From contig NZ_CP102280.1 of the NCBI RefSeq assembly GCF_025150085.1, forward strand, positions 996,001 to 1,060,000: DNA of 64,000 bases, given 5' to 3'. Positions 27,766 through 36,614 of this stretch are shown piece after piece (positions within the stretch are counted from its first letter, which is position 1; each line of letters opens with the position of its first letter). A model generated the notes under the pieces. The model had not been told where the DNA came from. It ran no database searches and worked only from the letters and a program-made list of their open reading frames with translations. The stretch is from Dorea longicatena (lineage in GTDB: Bacteria > Bacillota > Clostridia > Lachnospirales > Lachnospiraceae). The position numbers and the translations under genes are program-made.

Positions 27766-29466
27766 ATGAGAAGAATTAAAAAGATATTTGTAACATTCTT
27801 GGCGATATGTATGATATGTCCATGTCTGTCGGTGATAACAGAAGCAGCGACAGCAGAACTGCGTTTTGCGGATCCGTCCACTACAGTAGGAGCGGAAGTT
27901 GATGTAAAGACCAAGCTGACTTCTGCTTCATCAATGCAGTCTATGGAAGCGACTTTAACGTATGACAAAAGTGAATTGAGATTTATCAGCGGTGATAATG
28001 CGACGGGAAAGGATGGAACCATTAAGATTTCCTGGACCGGAAGTGGAACAACTGCAGAATTTAATCTGAAGTTTCAGGCATTAAAAGAAGGTACTTCGAA
28101 TATCGAAGTGTCAAGTGCTACGGGTACTGCGGAAGACGGAACGAACCTGGAAGTAACACAGGGAAGTTCTGCAGTTACGATCGGAGCTGGCGATCCGTCT
28201 CTGATTAAGGAAGAGACCAGTACCGAAGATACAACAACATCGACAGCAGATGGTGCCGTTGTGAAAGTGAACGGCAAGAAGTATGTTGTGACCAGCGATT
28301 TTTCGGAAGAGATCATTCCGGAAGGTTTTAAAAAAGGAGAGCTGACATTTGAAGGTTCAAAGTATTCTGTGATCACACAGGAGGCAAGTGGAATCAATGC
28401 AATGTATCTGACTGAAAAAGACAGCGATGATGCAGATTTCTATATGTATAACAGTGATGATGGATCTTTCGCACCGTTTGAAGAAGTTGAGATTGCAAAA
28501 GACAGATATATTATCCCATTGATGAATGATGGAAAGGTGAATCTGCCAAGCCAGTATCAGAAGACAACTCTGACATTAAATGGTAAAGAATTTGACACTT
28601 GGCAGGATACAAAAGACGCAGAATATTATATTATTTATGCTTTGAATTCTGACGGTGAAAAGACAACATATCGTTATGATACGACAGATGGAACCTATCA
28701 GAAATACACACCGGAATCAACCGGCAGTTCTTCTTCAGAAAGTAAGTTAAGTAACGGAAAAGGAATATGGGGAAAAATCCTTAATTTTGTAGAGAATTTC
28801 CTGGATATTGTAGTTATTATAGCAATTGCATTAATCTTACTGCTTGTTCTGGTACTTATTGTCACAGCAGTCAAGCTTAGACACAGAGATCTGGAATTAG
28901 ATGATCTGTATGATGAATATGGAATTGATCTGGATGAAGAAGAGGAAGCATTAAAAGCTAAGAAAAAAGAAGAGAAACAGGAAAAGAAAGCACAGAAAGC
29001 TTCAAAACAGGTTTCGAAAAAAGCATCTAAGAAATATGATGATGAAGATGAATTTGAAGGATACGATGAGGATGATCTTTGGGTTACAGAAAACATAGCC
29101 AAAGCCATGGAAAAACCAAAGAAGCAGAAGAGCGTCAAACACGCAACGGCAAAAAAAGCAGCTGCAAAGGGTGTACGTTCTTTAGATGAGACAGGTCCTG
29201 CTATCCGCAAACCTGTAAAGAACATTAATCTTCAGGATACAGATGATTTTGAAAAATTTACTCCTTTAGATGAAGAAGAGTTCGATAATTTTGAAGGATA
29301 TTATTCGGATGATGATTACGATATGTTTGGTTCAAATGACTATGATTATGACGATGATGAGTTATTTGATGCTACGGCAGATCTCTTAAGTAATCACCCG
29401 GAAAAGAAGAGAAGTCATGCGGAGATGGATGACACATTTAAGATGGATGTTATTGATCTGGATTAA
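27766..29466 (+). CDS. Cohesin-like membrane protein with long acidic cytoplasmic tail
   Basis: 566 residues. A signal peptide ends near residue 28. Residues ~30-145 look like a cohesin-type beta domain: PSTTVGAEVDVKTKL, MEATLTYDKSELRF, and AEFNLKFQALKEGTSNI. A second external region follows to ~330. One helix at ~345-370 crosses the membrane; the remaining ~195 residues have a Lys-rich stretch then strongly acidic Asp/Glu/Tyr clusters. Cohesin domains hold dockerin partners or build scaffolds, so it may organise glycan enzymes. The function is unknown. Confidence 0.7.
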   Translation: MRRIKKIFVTFLAICMICPCLSVITEAATAELRFADPSTTVGAEVDVKTKLTSASSMQSMEATLTYDKSELRFISGDNATGKDGTIKISWTGSGTTAEFNLKFQALKEGTSNIEVSSATGTAEDGTNLEVTQGSSAVTIGAGDPSLIKEETSTEDTTTSTADGAVVKVNGKKYVVTSDFSEEIIPEGFKKGELTFEGSKYSVITQEASGINAMYLTEKDSDDADFYMYNSDDGSFAPFEEVEIAKDRYIIPLMNDGKVNLPSQYQKTTLTLNGKEFDTWQDTKDAEYYIIYALNSDGEKTTYRYDTTDGTYQKYTPESTGSSSSESKLSNGKGIWGKILNFVENFLDIVVIIAIALILLLVLVLIVTAVKLRHRDLELDDLYDEYGIDLDEEEEALKAKKKEEKQEKKAQKASKQVSKKASKKYDDEDEFEGYDEDDLWVTENIAKAMEKPKKQKSVKHATAKKAAAKGVRSLDETGPAIRKPVKNINLQDTDDFEKFTPLDEEEFDNFEGYYSDDDYDMFGSNDYDYDDDELFDATADLLSNHPEKKRSHAEMDDTFKMDVIDLD

Positions 29467-29493
29467 TTACTGAATTAAAATTTTATAAGAAAT

Positions 29494-29542
29494 AAAACCG
29501 GCCGCCTGATATCGGAAAATCTGATATCAGGCGGCCGGTTTT
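29494..29542. terminator. Bidirectional terminator between convergent genes
   Basis: Perfect 20-base arms at 29494-29513 and 29523-29542, GC-rich (CCGGCCGCC) with an A run on one side and a T run on the other. It serves the cohesin-like gene on + and the deacetylase on -. Confidence 0.92.
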
Positions 29543-29572
29543 GCTGATACTTGAGCGTGTAAGACATGAAGA

Positions 29573-30469
29573 TTACTCTTCAGTTTTGAGAAGATCTTTC
29601 AAAGAAGAAAACTGATATCCCATGGATTCCCATTTGTTAAGAAGTTCATCGAGGATTTCTCCGTTGGTTTTCGAAGTGTTGTGAAGTAGTACAATGGCAC
29701 CGGGATGAATACGGCCGAGTAATTTGTCAAAAGCCTCTTCTTTGGATGGCTGGGCATCGGTAAGCCAGTCAACATAGGCGAGACTCCAGAAGAAGGTATG
29801 ATATCCCATATCTTTGGCCATCTGTAGATTTTCGGTATTGTATTTTCCCTGAGGCGGCCGGTAAAATCGTGTCATCGACTTTCCGGTGATCTTTTTGAAA
29901 AGATCTTCGACATCTGAAAGCTCTTTTGAGAAGGTTTCCTGTGTCGCAATCTGTGACATATCGGGATGATGATACGTATGATTGCCGACGGTGTGACCTT
30001 CTTTTTGCATTTGTTTGATCAGATCTGGATTATCCTGCAGAAAATTGCCGACGACAAAAAAGGTAGCAGGAACATGATGCTTTTTCAGAGCCGCCAGGAT
30101 AGAAGGGGTATTGCCATTTTCGTAACCACAGTCAAAAGTCAGATAAATCACTTTCTGATCAGTGTTTCTGGCATAGTAGGCATGATATTTTTTTAATTCA
30201 TCGAATGAGGCATTTCCGACGGGAGCTTTTCCTTCCTCCTGAAAACTCAATCCCCAGTTTTCGGTGGTTGGGAGAACAAAGGAATGAGAAGAAGATACAA
30301 AAGTGCGGCTGGCCGGAGTCAAAGTTGTTTCACTGGCGGGGAAAATTCGGGCAATCAATCCTCCGGCAAAAAAACAGCAGGAAAAGAAGAAAAGGAGGAT
30401 TAATGGTTTATATCTGGAATAAAGGGTGGAAAAAGAAAGATGAGTTTTTGGTATATGGAATCTGAACAT
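29573..30469 (-). CDS. PdaA-like polysaccharide deacetylase
   Basis: 298 residues with an N-terminal membrane anchor at ~24-45. The NodB domain starts at VIYLTFDCGYENGNT, where TFDCGYENG is typical of the PdaA branch that removes acetyl groups from muramic acid to form delta-lactam in spore cortex. NHTYHHPD carries the HxxxH zinc pair and FYRPPQGKYN is the next motif. PdaA function fits a spore former; a vegetative wall deacetylase is the alternative. Confidence 0.85.
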   Translation of the reverse strand: MFRFHIPKTHLSFSTLYSRYKPLILLFFFSCCFFAGGLIARIFPASETTLTPASRTFVSSSHSFVLPTTENWGLSFQEEGKAPVGNASFDELKKYHAYYARNTDQKVIYLTFDCGYENGNTPSILAALKKHHVPATFFVVGNFLQDNPDLIKQMQKEGHTVGNHTYHHPDMSQIATQETFSKELSDVEDLFKKITGKSMTRFYRPPQGKYNTENLQMAKDMGYHTFFWSLAYVDWLTDAQPSKEEAFDKLLGRIHPGAIVLLHNTSKTNGEILDELLNKWESMGYQFSSLKDLLKTEE

Positions 30470-30612
30470 AGAAACTCCGGAAAACTTTTTATACAGTTAT
30501 ATGATGCCCTAAGGAAAAAGATGTGCGGAAAAGGACACAAACTTGCAAAGAATAGGGAATGATAGTAGTATAGGAACGTAGAATTATTAAGAACAGATAT
30601 AAGAAAGAATAA

Positions 30613-31542
30613 ATGAAACGGGATGAAAACATGGCCAGAGAATATGTGAAAAAAGATAATATGCTGAGTAAAGAAATCCGTTATAAAAAAACAGAGAAGG
30701 GTATGATGATCACTGAATATTATGGAAATGATAGTTATGTGGTGCTGCCGGATGAGATAGAAGGTGAGCCGGTCACGATACTGGGAGATTATGCATTTTC
30801 CAGAAATCTTTCAGTTGAGGAAATATGGATGCCGTTGGAACTTAAAGAAGTTGGAAGATATGCATTTTACAGGTGCCGGAATCTGAGAAAATTAGTACTT
30901 GGCAACAGACTTCTGGATATGGGAGGTGGTGCACTTACAGGCTGCCATCTGGAAGAAGTAGAGATATATCTTCAGGACGGAAAAAAGAGCTGTCTGAAGT
31001 CGATTGTAGAAGAGATGCGGTACCAGATGAGGATATATCTACATGCGCCTGAAGGAGGACAGGAAGCAAAACTACTCTTTCCGGAGCATTATGAAGAGGC
31101 GGTGGAGAACACCCCTGCAAGAATACTGGAAACGCATCATCACGGGGCAGGCGGATATTATCGTCAGTGTTTTTATGACCGTGAACTGGACTATCGAAAA
31201 TATGATGAGATGTTTTATCATACGGTTGCGGAAGACACAGAGGAGACGGCAGTGGAACTGGCACTGAACCGCCTGCGGTTCCCGGCAGAACTTTCAGATA
31301 AGAACAGACAAGGTTATGAAGAATACTTAAAAAAGCACATGACTGCGGTGGCAAAATGGACGGTGAAGCAGGAAGAGGTGGAAGGAATCCGGTTCCTGCA
31401 AAGAAGAAAATTATGGACAGAACAATCTTTACAGGCGGGAATGGATTTCGCGGCAGAAGGCAGCAAAACAGAAATTCTGAGTATTTTTATGGATATCAGA
31501 AAGGATCAGTTTCCAAAGAAGAAAAAGACATTTGAGCTATAG
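30613..31542 (+). CDS. Leucine-rich-repeat (BspA-type) protein of a VWA/MoxR operon
   Basis: 309 residues, no signal peptide. Residues ~50-125 carry BspA-like repeats: LGDYAFSRNLSVEEIWMP then GRYAFYRCRNLRKLVLG. The C-terminal ~150 residues are helical, charged and not recognised. It could also start at the ATG at 30631; neither start has a good ribosome site. A possible promoter TTGCAA-17-TAGTAT lies at 30543-30571. The next two genes encode a VWA protein and a MoxR ATPase, so it may recognise their target. Confidence 0.7.
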   Translation: MKRDENMAREYVKKDNMLSKEIRYKKTEKGMMITEYYGNDSYVVLPDEIEGEPVTILGDYAFSRNLSVEEIWMPLELKEVGRYAFYRCRNLRKLVLGNRLLDMGGGALTGCHLEEVEIYLQDGKKSCLKSIVEEMRYQMRIYLHAPEGGQEAKLLFPEHYEEAVENTPARILETHHHGAGGYYRQCFYDRELDYRKYDEMFYHTVAEDTEETAVELALNRLRFPAELSDKNRQGYEEYLKKHMTAVAKWTVKQEEVEGIRFLQRRKLWTEQSLQAGMDFAAEGSKTEILSIFMDIRKDQFPKKKKTFEL

Positions 31543-31574
31543 AGTATTTATAAAACAAGTAGAGAAGAAAAGCA

Positions 31575-32897
31575 ATGGACAGAGAAAAGATAGAAAATAA
31601 CAGAGAAACCATAGAAAAGGACCGCCTGGAAAATATAAGCCGTAAGATTCTTGTTATGGCAAGGAATGAACTGTATATGAAGATGCGGTTCCTGGATGTA
31701 GCATTATCCAGTCTTCCGTTTGTACTTGATACGGGGGCGGAAGGTATGGGAACAGACGGACTGTATCTGTATTATGATCCACAATATCTCGGGGGATTGT
31801 TCAGGGAAGACCGAGTGATGGTGAACAGGATCTACCTGCATCTGGTGCTGCATGGGATTTTTCGCCATATGATCCGCAGAAAAGGAAGAGAGGAACGGCT
31901 TTATCATCTGTCATGTGATATTGCTGTGGAATCGATCATCGATGAATTACAGTATCGGTGTGTTATGAAGGCCAGGTCGTTCCCAAGAAGAGAAATGTAC
32001 CGTGAACTGAAAAAAGAAATGAAAACGCTTACGGCAGAACGAATATATGAAGTGCTGAGGAAAAAAGCACTGACACAAAAGCAGCTTGAACAACTGGAGG
32101 TGGATTTCCGGGTAGACGATCACAGTTACTGGCCAAAAGCTGAGGAGAAAAAAAGACAGAATCAGATTGAAAACCGCTGGCAGGATATCAGTGAGCGTAT
32201 GGAGACAGAGATGGAGACATTTTCCAAAGAAGCATCACAGACATCCGGAAATCTGATCGATCAGGTGAAAGTAGAAAATCGGGAGCGAATGGATTACCGG
32301 GAATTTTTAAGAAAATTTTCGGTGTTAAAAGAAGAGATGACGGTGGATCCGGATTCTTTTGATTATACTTTCTACAGTTATGGATTAACTATGTATGGGA
32401 ATATGCCGTTGATCGAGCCACAGGAATGGAAAGAAGTTCAGAAGGTAGAAGAATTTGTTATTGTGATCGATACATCGATGTCCTGTTCGGGAGAATTGGT
32501 GAAAAAATTTCTGGAGGAGACTTACGGCGTATTAAGTGAAAACGACAGCTTTTTCCGAAAAGTGAACATTCATATCATTCAATGTGATGATCAGGTTCAG
32601 ACGGATCAGAAGATCACGTGCGAAGAAGAGCTGAAAGAATACATGGACAAACTGGAATTAAAAGGCGAAGGCGGAACGGATTTCAGGCCGGCATTCTCGT
32701 ATGTGGATGAACTGGTCCGCCAGCATACATTTGAACATTTACGGGGAATGATCTATTTTACGGATGGCCGGGGAATCTATCCGGCGAAAAGGCCTGTATA
32801 TGAGACGGCATTTGTGTTCATGGAGGAAGACTATGAAGATGTAGATGTTCCGCCCTGGGCAATAAAGATCATCCTGGAAGAAGATCTGGATTTCTGA
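31575..32897 (+). CDS. VWA protein with degenerate metallopeptidase-like domain (DUF2201-like)
   Basis: 440 residues. The N-terminal half resembles DUF2201 metallopeptidase-like domains, but the zinc motif reads H-LVL-H at residues 89-93, so the glutamate of HExxH is a leucine. The C-terminal VWA-like half has the metal-ion site DTSMSCS near 298 and GGTDFRP further on. VWA proteins of this kind pair with MoxR ATPases, as here (next gene, 37 nt away). Probably a chaperone or metal-insertion adaptor rather than a protease. Confidence 0.75.
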   Translation: MDREKIENNRETIEKDRLENISRKILVMARNELYMKMRFLDVALSSLPFVLDTGAEGMGTDGLYLYYDPQYLGGLFREDRVMVNRIYLHLVLHGIFRHMIRRKGREERLYHLSCDIAVESIIDELQYRCVMKARSFPRREMYRELKKEMKTLTAERIYEVLRKKALTQKQLEQLEVDFRVDDHSYWPKAEEKKRQNQIENRWQDISERMETEMETFSKEASQTSGNLIDQVKVENRERMDYREFLRKFSVLKEEMTVDPDSFDYTFYSYGLTMYGNMPLIEPQEWKEVQKVEEFVIVIDTSMSCSGELVKKFLEETYGVLSENDSFFRKVNIHIIQCDDQVQTDQKITCEEELKEYMDKLELKGEGGTDFRPAFSYVDELVRQHTFEHLRGMIYFTDGRGIYPAKRPVYETAFVFMEEDYEDVDVPPWAIKIILEEDLDF

Positions 32898-32934
32898 TCA
32901 GATGAAATAAATAACAGCAAAAGAAGGGAATACA

Positions 32935-34437
32935 ATGGATATAAAAAGAGCCAAAAAAGAAATCAAAGATTCGATAGAGGCATATCTTGCCAAAGATGAA
33001 TATGGAGATTATATGATCCCATCAATAAGACAAAGACCAATTCTCCTGATGGGGCCTCCGGGAATCGGTAAGACACAGGTTATGGAACAGGTGGCAAAGG
33101 AGTGTAAAGTCGCACTGGTATCTTATACGATCACACATCATACCAGACAAAGTGCGGTCGGACTTCCGTTTATTGAAAAGAAGACGTACGATGGGAAAGA
33201 GTACTCGGTTACAGAATATACGATGAGTGAGATCATCGCTTCGGTATATGATAAGATGGAAGAGACAGGACTTAGAGAAGGAATTCTGTTCATTGATGAG
33301 ATCAACTGCGTGTCTGAGACTCTGGCTCCGACAATGTTACAGTTTTTGCAGTGTAAGACATTTGGTAATCAGAAGATTCCGACAGGATGGATCATTGTAG
33401 CGGCAGGTAATCCGCCGGAGTACAATAAGTCGGTACGGGATTTTGATGTGGTAACATTGGATCGAATCAAGAAGATCGATGTAGATGTGAATTATGATGT
33501 ATGGAAAGAATATGCATACCGGGCAGATATTCATCCGGCGATTCTGGCATATCTTGAGATCAGGAGAGACTATTTTTACCGGATGGAGACGACGGTAGAT
33601 GGAAAGGTCTTTGCAACAGCCAGAGGCTGGGAAGATCTGTCACAGCTTCTGAAGACTTATGAAAAGCTTGGAAAGAAAGCGGACAGAGAGGTTGTACATC
33701 AGTATATCCAGCACTGGAAGATCGCAAAAGATTTTGCCAATTATCTGGAACTGTATCATAAGTATAAAAAAGATTATGGTCTTGAGAAGATTATTGAAGG
33801 TGTCTATACCAGGGATACGCTGGAGAGACTTCGATATGCAGCATTTGATGAGAGGTTCAGTGTTGTAAATATGTTGATCGGCCGTCTGGGAAGCTGCTTC
33901 AAAGAATATTTCCTAAAAGACAGACTGGTTACAATGATATATGAATATCTGAAGTTATATAAATCCAATCTGCAAATGGATCTTGTCGTCTGTGAAGCCA
34001 GAGAGCAATATGAAAAATTACGGAAAGAAGAACAGATGACAAAGCAGGACGAGCATGTAAGAAAACAGGTGCTGGATAAACTGGAATCTTACGAACAGCT
34101 TGCAAAAGAAGAACATCTGGAAGGAGAGGCAGCATTTGAACGTATAAAAGAGGTGTTTGGAAATGAAGTGGCAGAGAGAGAAGAACTGACAGAACGTACG
34201 CTTTCCGCATTGGAACATGCATTTGAATTTATGGAAGATGCATTTGGGGACAGTCAGGAGATGGTTTCTTTTGTTACAGAACTTAACACGAACTATTATA
34301 GTATTCAGTTCTTAAAGGAAAATGACTGTGATAAGTATTATCAGTATAATAAGAAACTGTTATTTGACAAACAGCAGGAGGAGATCCTGTCAGAACTAAA
34401 TGAAGTAGAACAGGATCTGAACACTGCCATAAAATAG
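32935..34437 (+). CDS. MoxR-type AAA+ ATPase
   Basis: 500 residues. The AAA+ domain opens with ILLMGPPGIGKTQ (Walker A near residue 37-45), has ILFIDEIN (Walker B) and the sensor region VAAGNPPEYN. After ~300 the chain becomes long helical coiled-coil-like segments to the C-terminus, longer than a minimal MoxR. Such ATPases remodel or activate a target together with a VWA partner, here the preceding gene. The target is unknown. Confidence 0.85.
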   Translation: MDIKRAKKEIKDSIEAYLAKDEYGDYMIPSIRQRPILLMGPPGIGKTQVMEQVAKECKVALVSYTITHHTRQSAVGLPFIEKKTYDGKEYSVTEYTMSEIIASVYDKMEETGLREGILFIDEINCVSETLAPTMLQFLQCKTFGNQKIPTGWIIVAAGNPPEYNKSVRDFDVVTLDRIKKIDVDVNYDVWKEYAYRADIHPAILAYLEIRRDYFYRMETTVDGKVFATARGWEDLSQLLKTYEKLGKKADREVVHQYIQHWKIAKDFANYLELYHKYKKDYGLEKIIEGVYTRDTLERLRYAAFDERFSVVNMLIGRLGSCFKEYFLKDRLVTMIYEYLKLYKSNLQMDLVVCEAREQYEKLRKEEQMTKQDEHVRKQVLDKLESYEQLAKEEHLEGEAAFERIKEVFGNEVAEREELTERTLSALEHAFEFMEDAFGDSQEMVSFVTELNTNYYSIQFLKENDCDKYYQYNKKLLFDKQQEEILSELNEVEQDLNTAIK

Positions 34438-34441
34438 ATGA

Positions 34442-34585
34442 TTAGTATGTAAGTTTATATCCATGACGGATTTTGCGATAAATTTTCCAGATAATCATGG
34501 CCGGAAAGCTGAACGCAATATATAGTGATGATAGAATTCCGACACCCCCACCGACGATCATAAGAATTAAAATGCCAATATTCAT
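34442..34585 (-). CDS. 47-residue single-helix membrane protein
   Basis: A minus-strand frame from ATG (34585) to TAA (34442), preceded by AAGGAGG at the right distance. It reads MNIGILILMIVGGG, then a hydrophobic stretch, then FPAMIIWKIYRKIRHGY near the end. One or two helices are followed by a basic tail. Its stop lies five bases from the MoxR stop on the other strand. The ribosome site and clean composition support a real gene; the family is unknown. Confidence 0.6.
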   Translation of the reverse strand: MNIGILILMIVGGGVGILSSLYIAFSFPAMIIWKIYRKIRHGYKLTY

Positions 34586-34763
34586 AAGTCAAAGTCCTCC
34601 TTGTCAATGTTTTTATATATTGATGTTATATATGATGTGGAATTTTGCTTCCGGGTACATTGTATGGACTTTTGGTAAGAAGATAAAGAGAAACGGATGG
34701 ATCTTAACACGGTATGAACAAGAATCGTTATTTTCTTAACATTGTTTTAGCGAAAGAAGTACA

Positions 34764-34792
34764 TTTACTTTAAAGACAACAGGTGTTAAAAT
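34764..34792 (+). promoter_or_regulatory. Extended -10 promoter for prmA
   Basis: TTTACT at 34764-34769 and TAAAAT at 34787-34792, 17 apart, with TG one base before the -10. It lies 75 bases before prmA. The 34586-34763 stretch holds nothing else I can support. Confidence 0.5.
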
Positions 34793-34867
34793 AAGCAATG
34801 AATGTAAACGAAGATGATATAAGACCCGGGGAGGTCTTAAACAAGATGAGATAAAGGAGAAATATAT

Positions 34868-35821
34868 ATGAAATGGAATCAGTTTCGTCTGAAGACAACA
34901 ACAGAGGCAGAAGATATCGTCAGCAGCATGCTTGCTGATCTTGGAATCGAAGGAGTGCAGATCGAAGATAAGATCCCGCTTACACAGTCTGACAAAGAGC
35001 AGATGTTCGTAGACATCCTGCCGGATATGCCGGAAGATGACGGATGTGCATACCTGACATTCTATCTGGATGAAGAAGTAGACAAGCATGAGATGTTACT
35101 GAAGGTCAGACAGGAATTAGAAGAGATGAGAAGTTATCTGAATGTGGGAGACTGTACGATCGAGGAGTCCCAGACAGAAGATGTAGACTGGGTAAATAAC
35201 TGGAAGCAGTATTTCCATCAGTTCTATATTGATGACATTCTTGTCATTCCTTCATGGGAGAATGTAGAGGCCAAAGACAGCGACAAGATGGTGATCCATA
35301 TCGATCCGGGCACAGCATTCGGAACCGGTATGCATGAGACCACACAGCTCTGCATCCGCCAGCTTAAGAAATATGTGACAGAAGATACAGAGATCTTAGA
35401 CGTTGGATGTGGAAGCGGAATCCTTGGAATGTTGGCGTTAAAGTTCGGCGCAAAGCATTCGGTAGGAACAGACCTGGATCCGTGTGCGATCGATGCAACC
35501 TACGAGAATATGGACAACAACGGAATCAGCAGAGACCAGTATGAAGTCATGATCGGTAATATCATTGATGATAAAGAAGTACAGGATAAGGTCGGTTATG
35601 AGAAATACGATATCGTAGCAGCAAATATCCTGGCAGATGTACTGGTACCGCTGACACCTGTGATCATCCACCAGTTGAAAAAGGGCGGTATCTATATCAC
35701 AAGCGGAATCATCGAAGATAAAGAAGAAGTGGTCGTAGAAGCTGTGAAGAAAGCAGGCCTCGAAGTTCTGGAAGTGAACCACCAGGGTGAATGGGTATCT
35801 GTAACGGCAAGAAAGAATTAG
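34868..35821 (+). CDS. prmA: Ribosomal protein L11 methyltransferase
   Basis: 317 residues. An N-terminal substrate-recognition domain (~1-110) is followed by a class I methyltransferase: IDPGTAFGTGMHETT and LDVGCGSGILGMLALKFGA form the SAM site, and ANILADVL is motif IV. It trimethylates ribosomal protein L11. An AAAGGAG ribosome site is present. It pairs with rsmE ten bases downstream, a common arrangement. Confidence 0.94.
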   Translation: MKWNQFRLKTTTEAEDIVSSMLADLGIEGVQIEDKIPLTQSDKEQMFVDILPDMPEDDGCAYLTFYLDEEVDKHEMLLKVRQELEEMRSYLNVGDCTIEESQTEDVDWVNNWKQYFHQFYIDDILVIPSWENVEAKDSDKMVIHIDPGTAFGTGMHETTQLCIRQLKKYVTEDTEILDVGCGSGILGMLALKFGAKHSVGTDLDPCAIDATYENMDNNGISRDQYEVMIGNIIDDKEVQDKVGYEKYDIVAANILADVLVPLTPVIIHQLKKGGIYITSGIIEDKEEVVVEAVKKAGLEVLEVNHQGEWVSVTARKN

Positions 35822-35831
35822 AGGATTCGAT

Positions 35832-36569
35832 ATGCAACATTTTTTTGTGTCACCGGAGCAGGTGAAGGAAGGAAAGATCTACGTAGAGGGCGGCGACGTC
35901 AATCATATGAAGAATGTACTCCGCATGAAGACCGGTGAAGAACTTACGGTAAATGACGGAGAAGGCAGTCAGTACCTGTGTGCAGTGGAATCCTATGAAG
36001 CTGATATGGCAGTGCTTAAGATACTGGGGAAAAAGCAGGACGAGAGCGAGCTTGCATCAAAGATCTATCTGTTCCAGGGACTTCCAAAGCAGGACAAGAT
36101 GGAACTGATCGTGCAGAAGTCGGTAGAACTCGGCGCATATCAGGTAATCCCGGTGGCGACAAAGCGAGCCGTGGTCAAGCTGGATGCGAAGAAGGCGAAG
36201 AAGAAGGTCGAACGCTGGCAGCAGATTGCGGTCAGTGCGGCGAAGCAGGCAGGACGAGGTATTATTCCTGAGGTGGGAGAAGTATGCACTTATGCGCAGG
36301 CATTGAAGCAGGCAGAAGAACTGGACGTTGTCCTGATCCCATACGAACTGGAAAAAGGGATGGAAGAGACGAAGCAGATCATCGCAGGAATCAGACCGGG
36401 GCAGTCGGTCGGCATCTTTATCGGACCGGAAGGCGGCTTTGAGGAAGAAGAAGTAGCACTTGCCATGAAAACCGGGGCAAATCCGGTGACACTTGGCAAG
36501 AGAATCCTTCGGACAGAGACTGCAGGACTTACGATGCTTTCGGTTCTGATGTTCCATCTGGAAGGGTAG
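35832..36569 (+). CDS. rsmE: 16S rRNA (uracil-1498-N3) methyltransferase
   Basis: 245 residues of the SPOUT superfamily. The C-terminal knot is visible as IFIGPEGGFEEEE and LGKRILRTETAG. The N-terminus (NHMKNVLRMKTGEEL) is a PUA-like RNA-binding domain. It methylates U1498 of 16S rRNA. It sits next to prmA. Confidence 0.94.
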   Translation: MQHFFVSPEQVKEGKIYVEGGDVNHMKNVLRMKTGEELTVNDGEGSQYLCAVESYEADMAVLKILGKKQDESELASKIYLFQGLPKQDKMELIVQKSVELGAYQVIPVATKRAVVKLDAKKAKKKVERWQQIAVSAAKQAGRGIIPEVGEVCTYAQALKQAEELDVVLIPYELEKGMEETKQIIAGIRPGQSVGIFIGPEGGFEEEEVALAMKTGANPVTLGKRILRTETAGLTMLSVLMFHLEG

Positions 36570-36614
36570 AAACATAATCTAATACTAAGAATGAAGAGTA
36601 CAGGAAGTGAAGAA

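Noticed and set aside
34497..34739. An 80-codon + strand frame over the small minus-strand gene
   Set aside because: No ribosome site at its start, and its first third is the complement of the better-supported 47-residue gene. The last ~40 codons alone are not enough.
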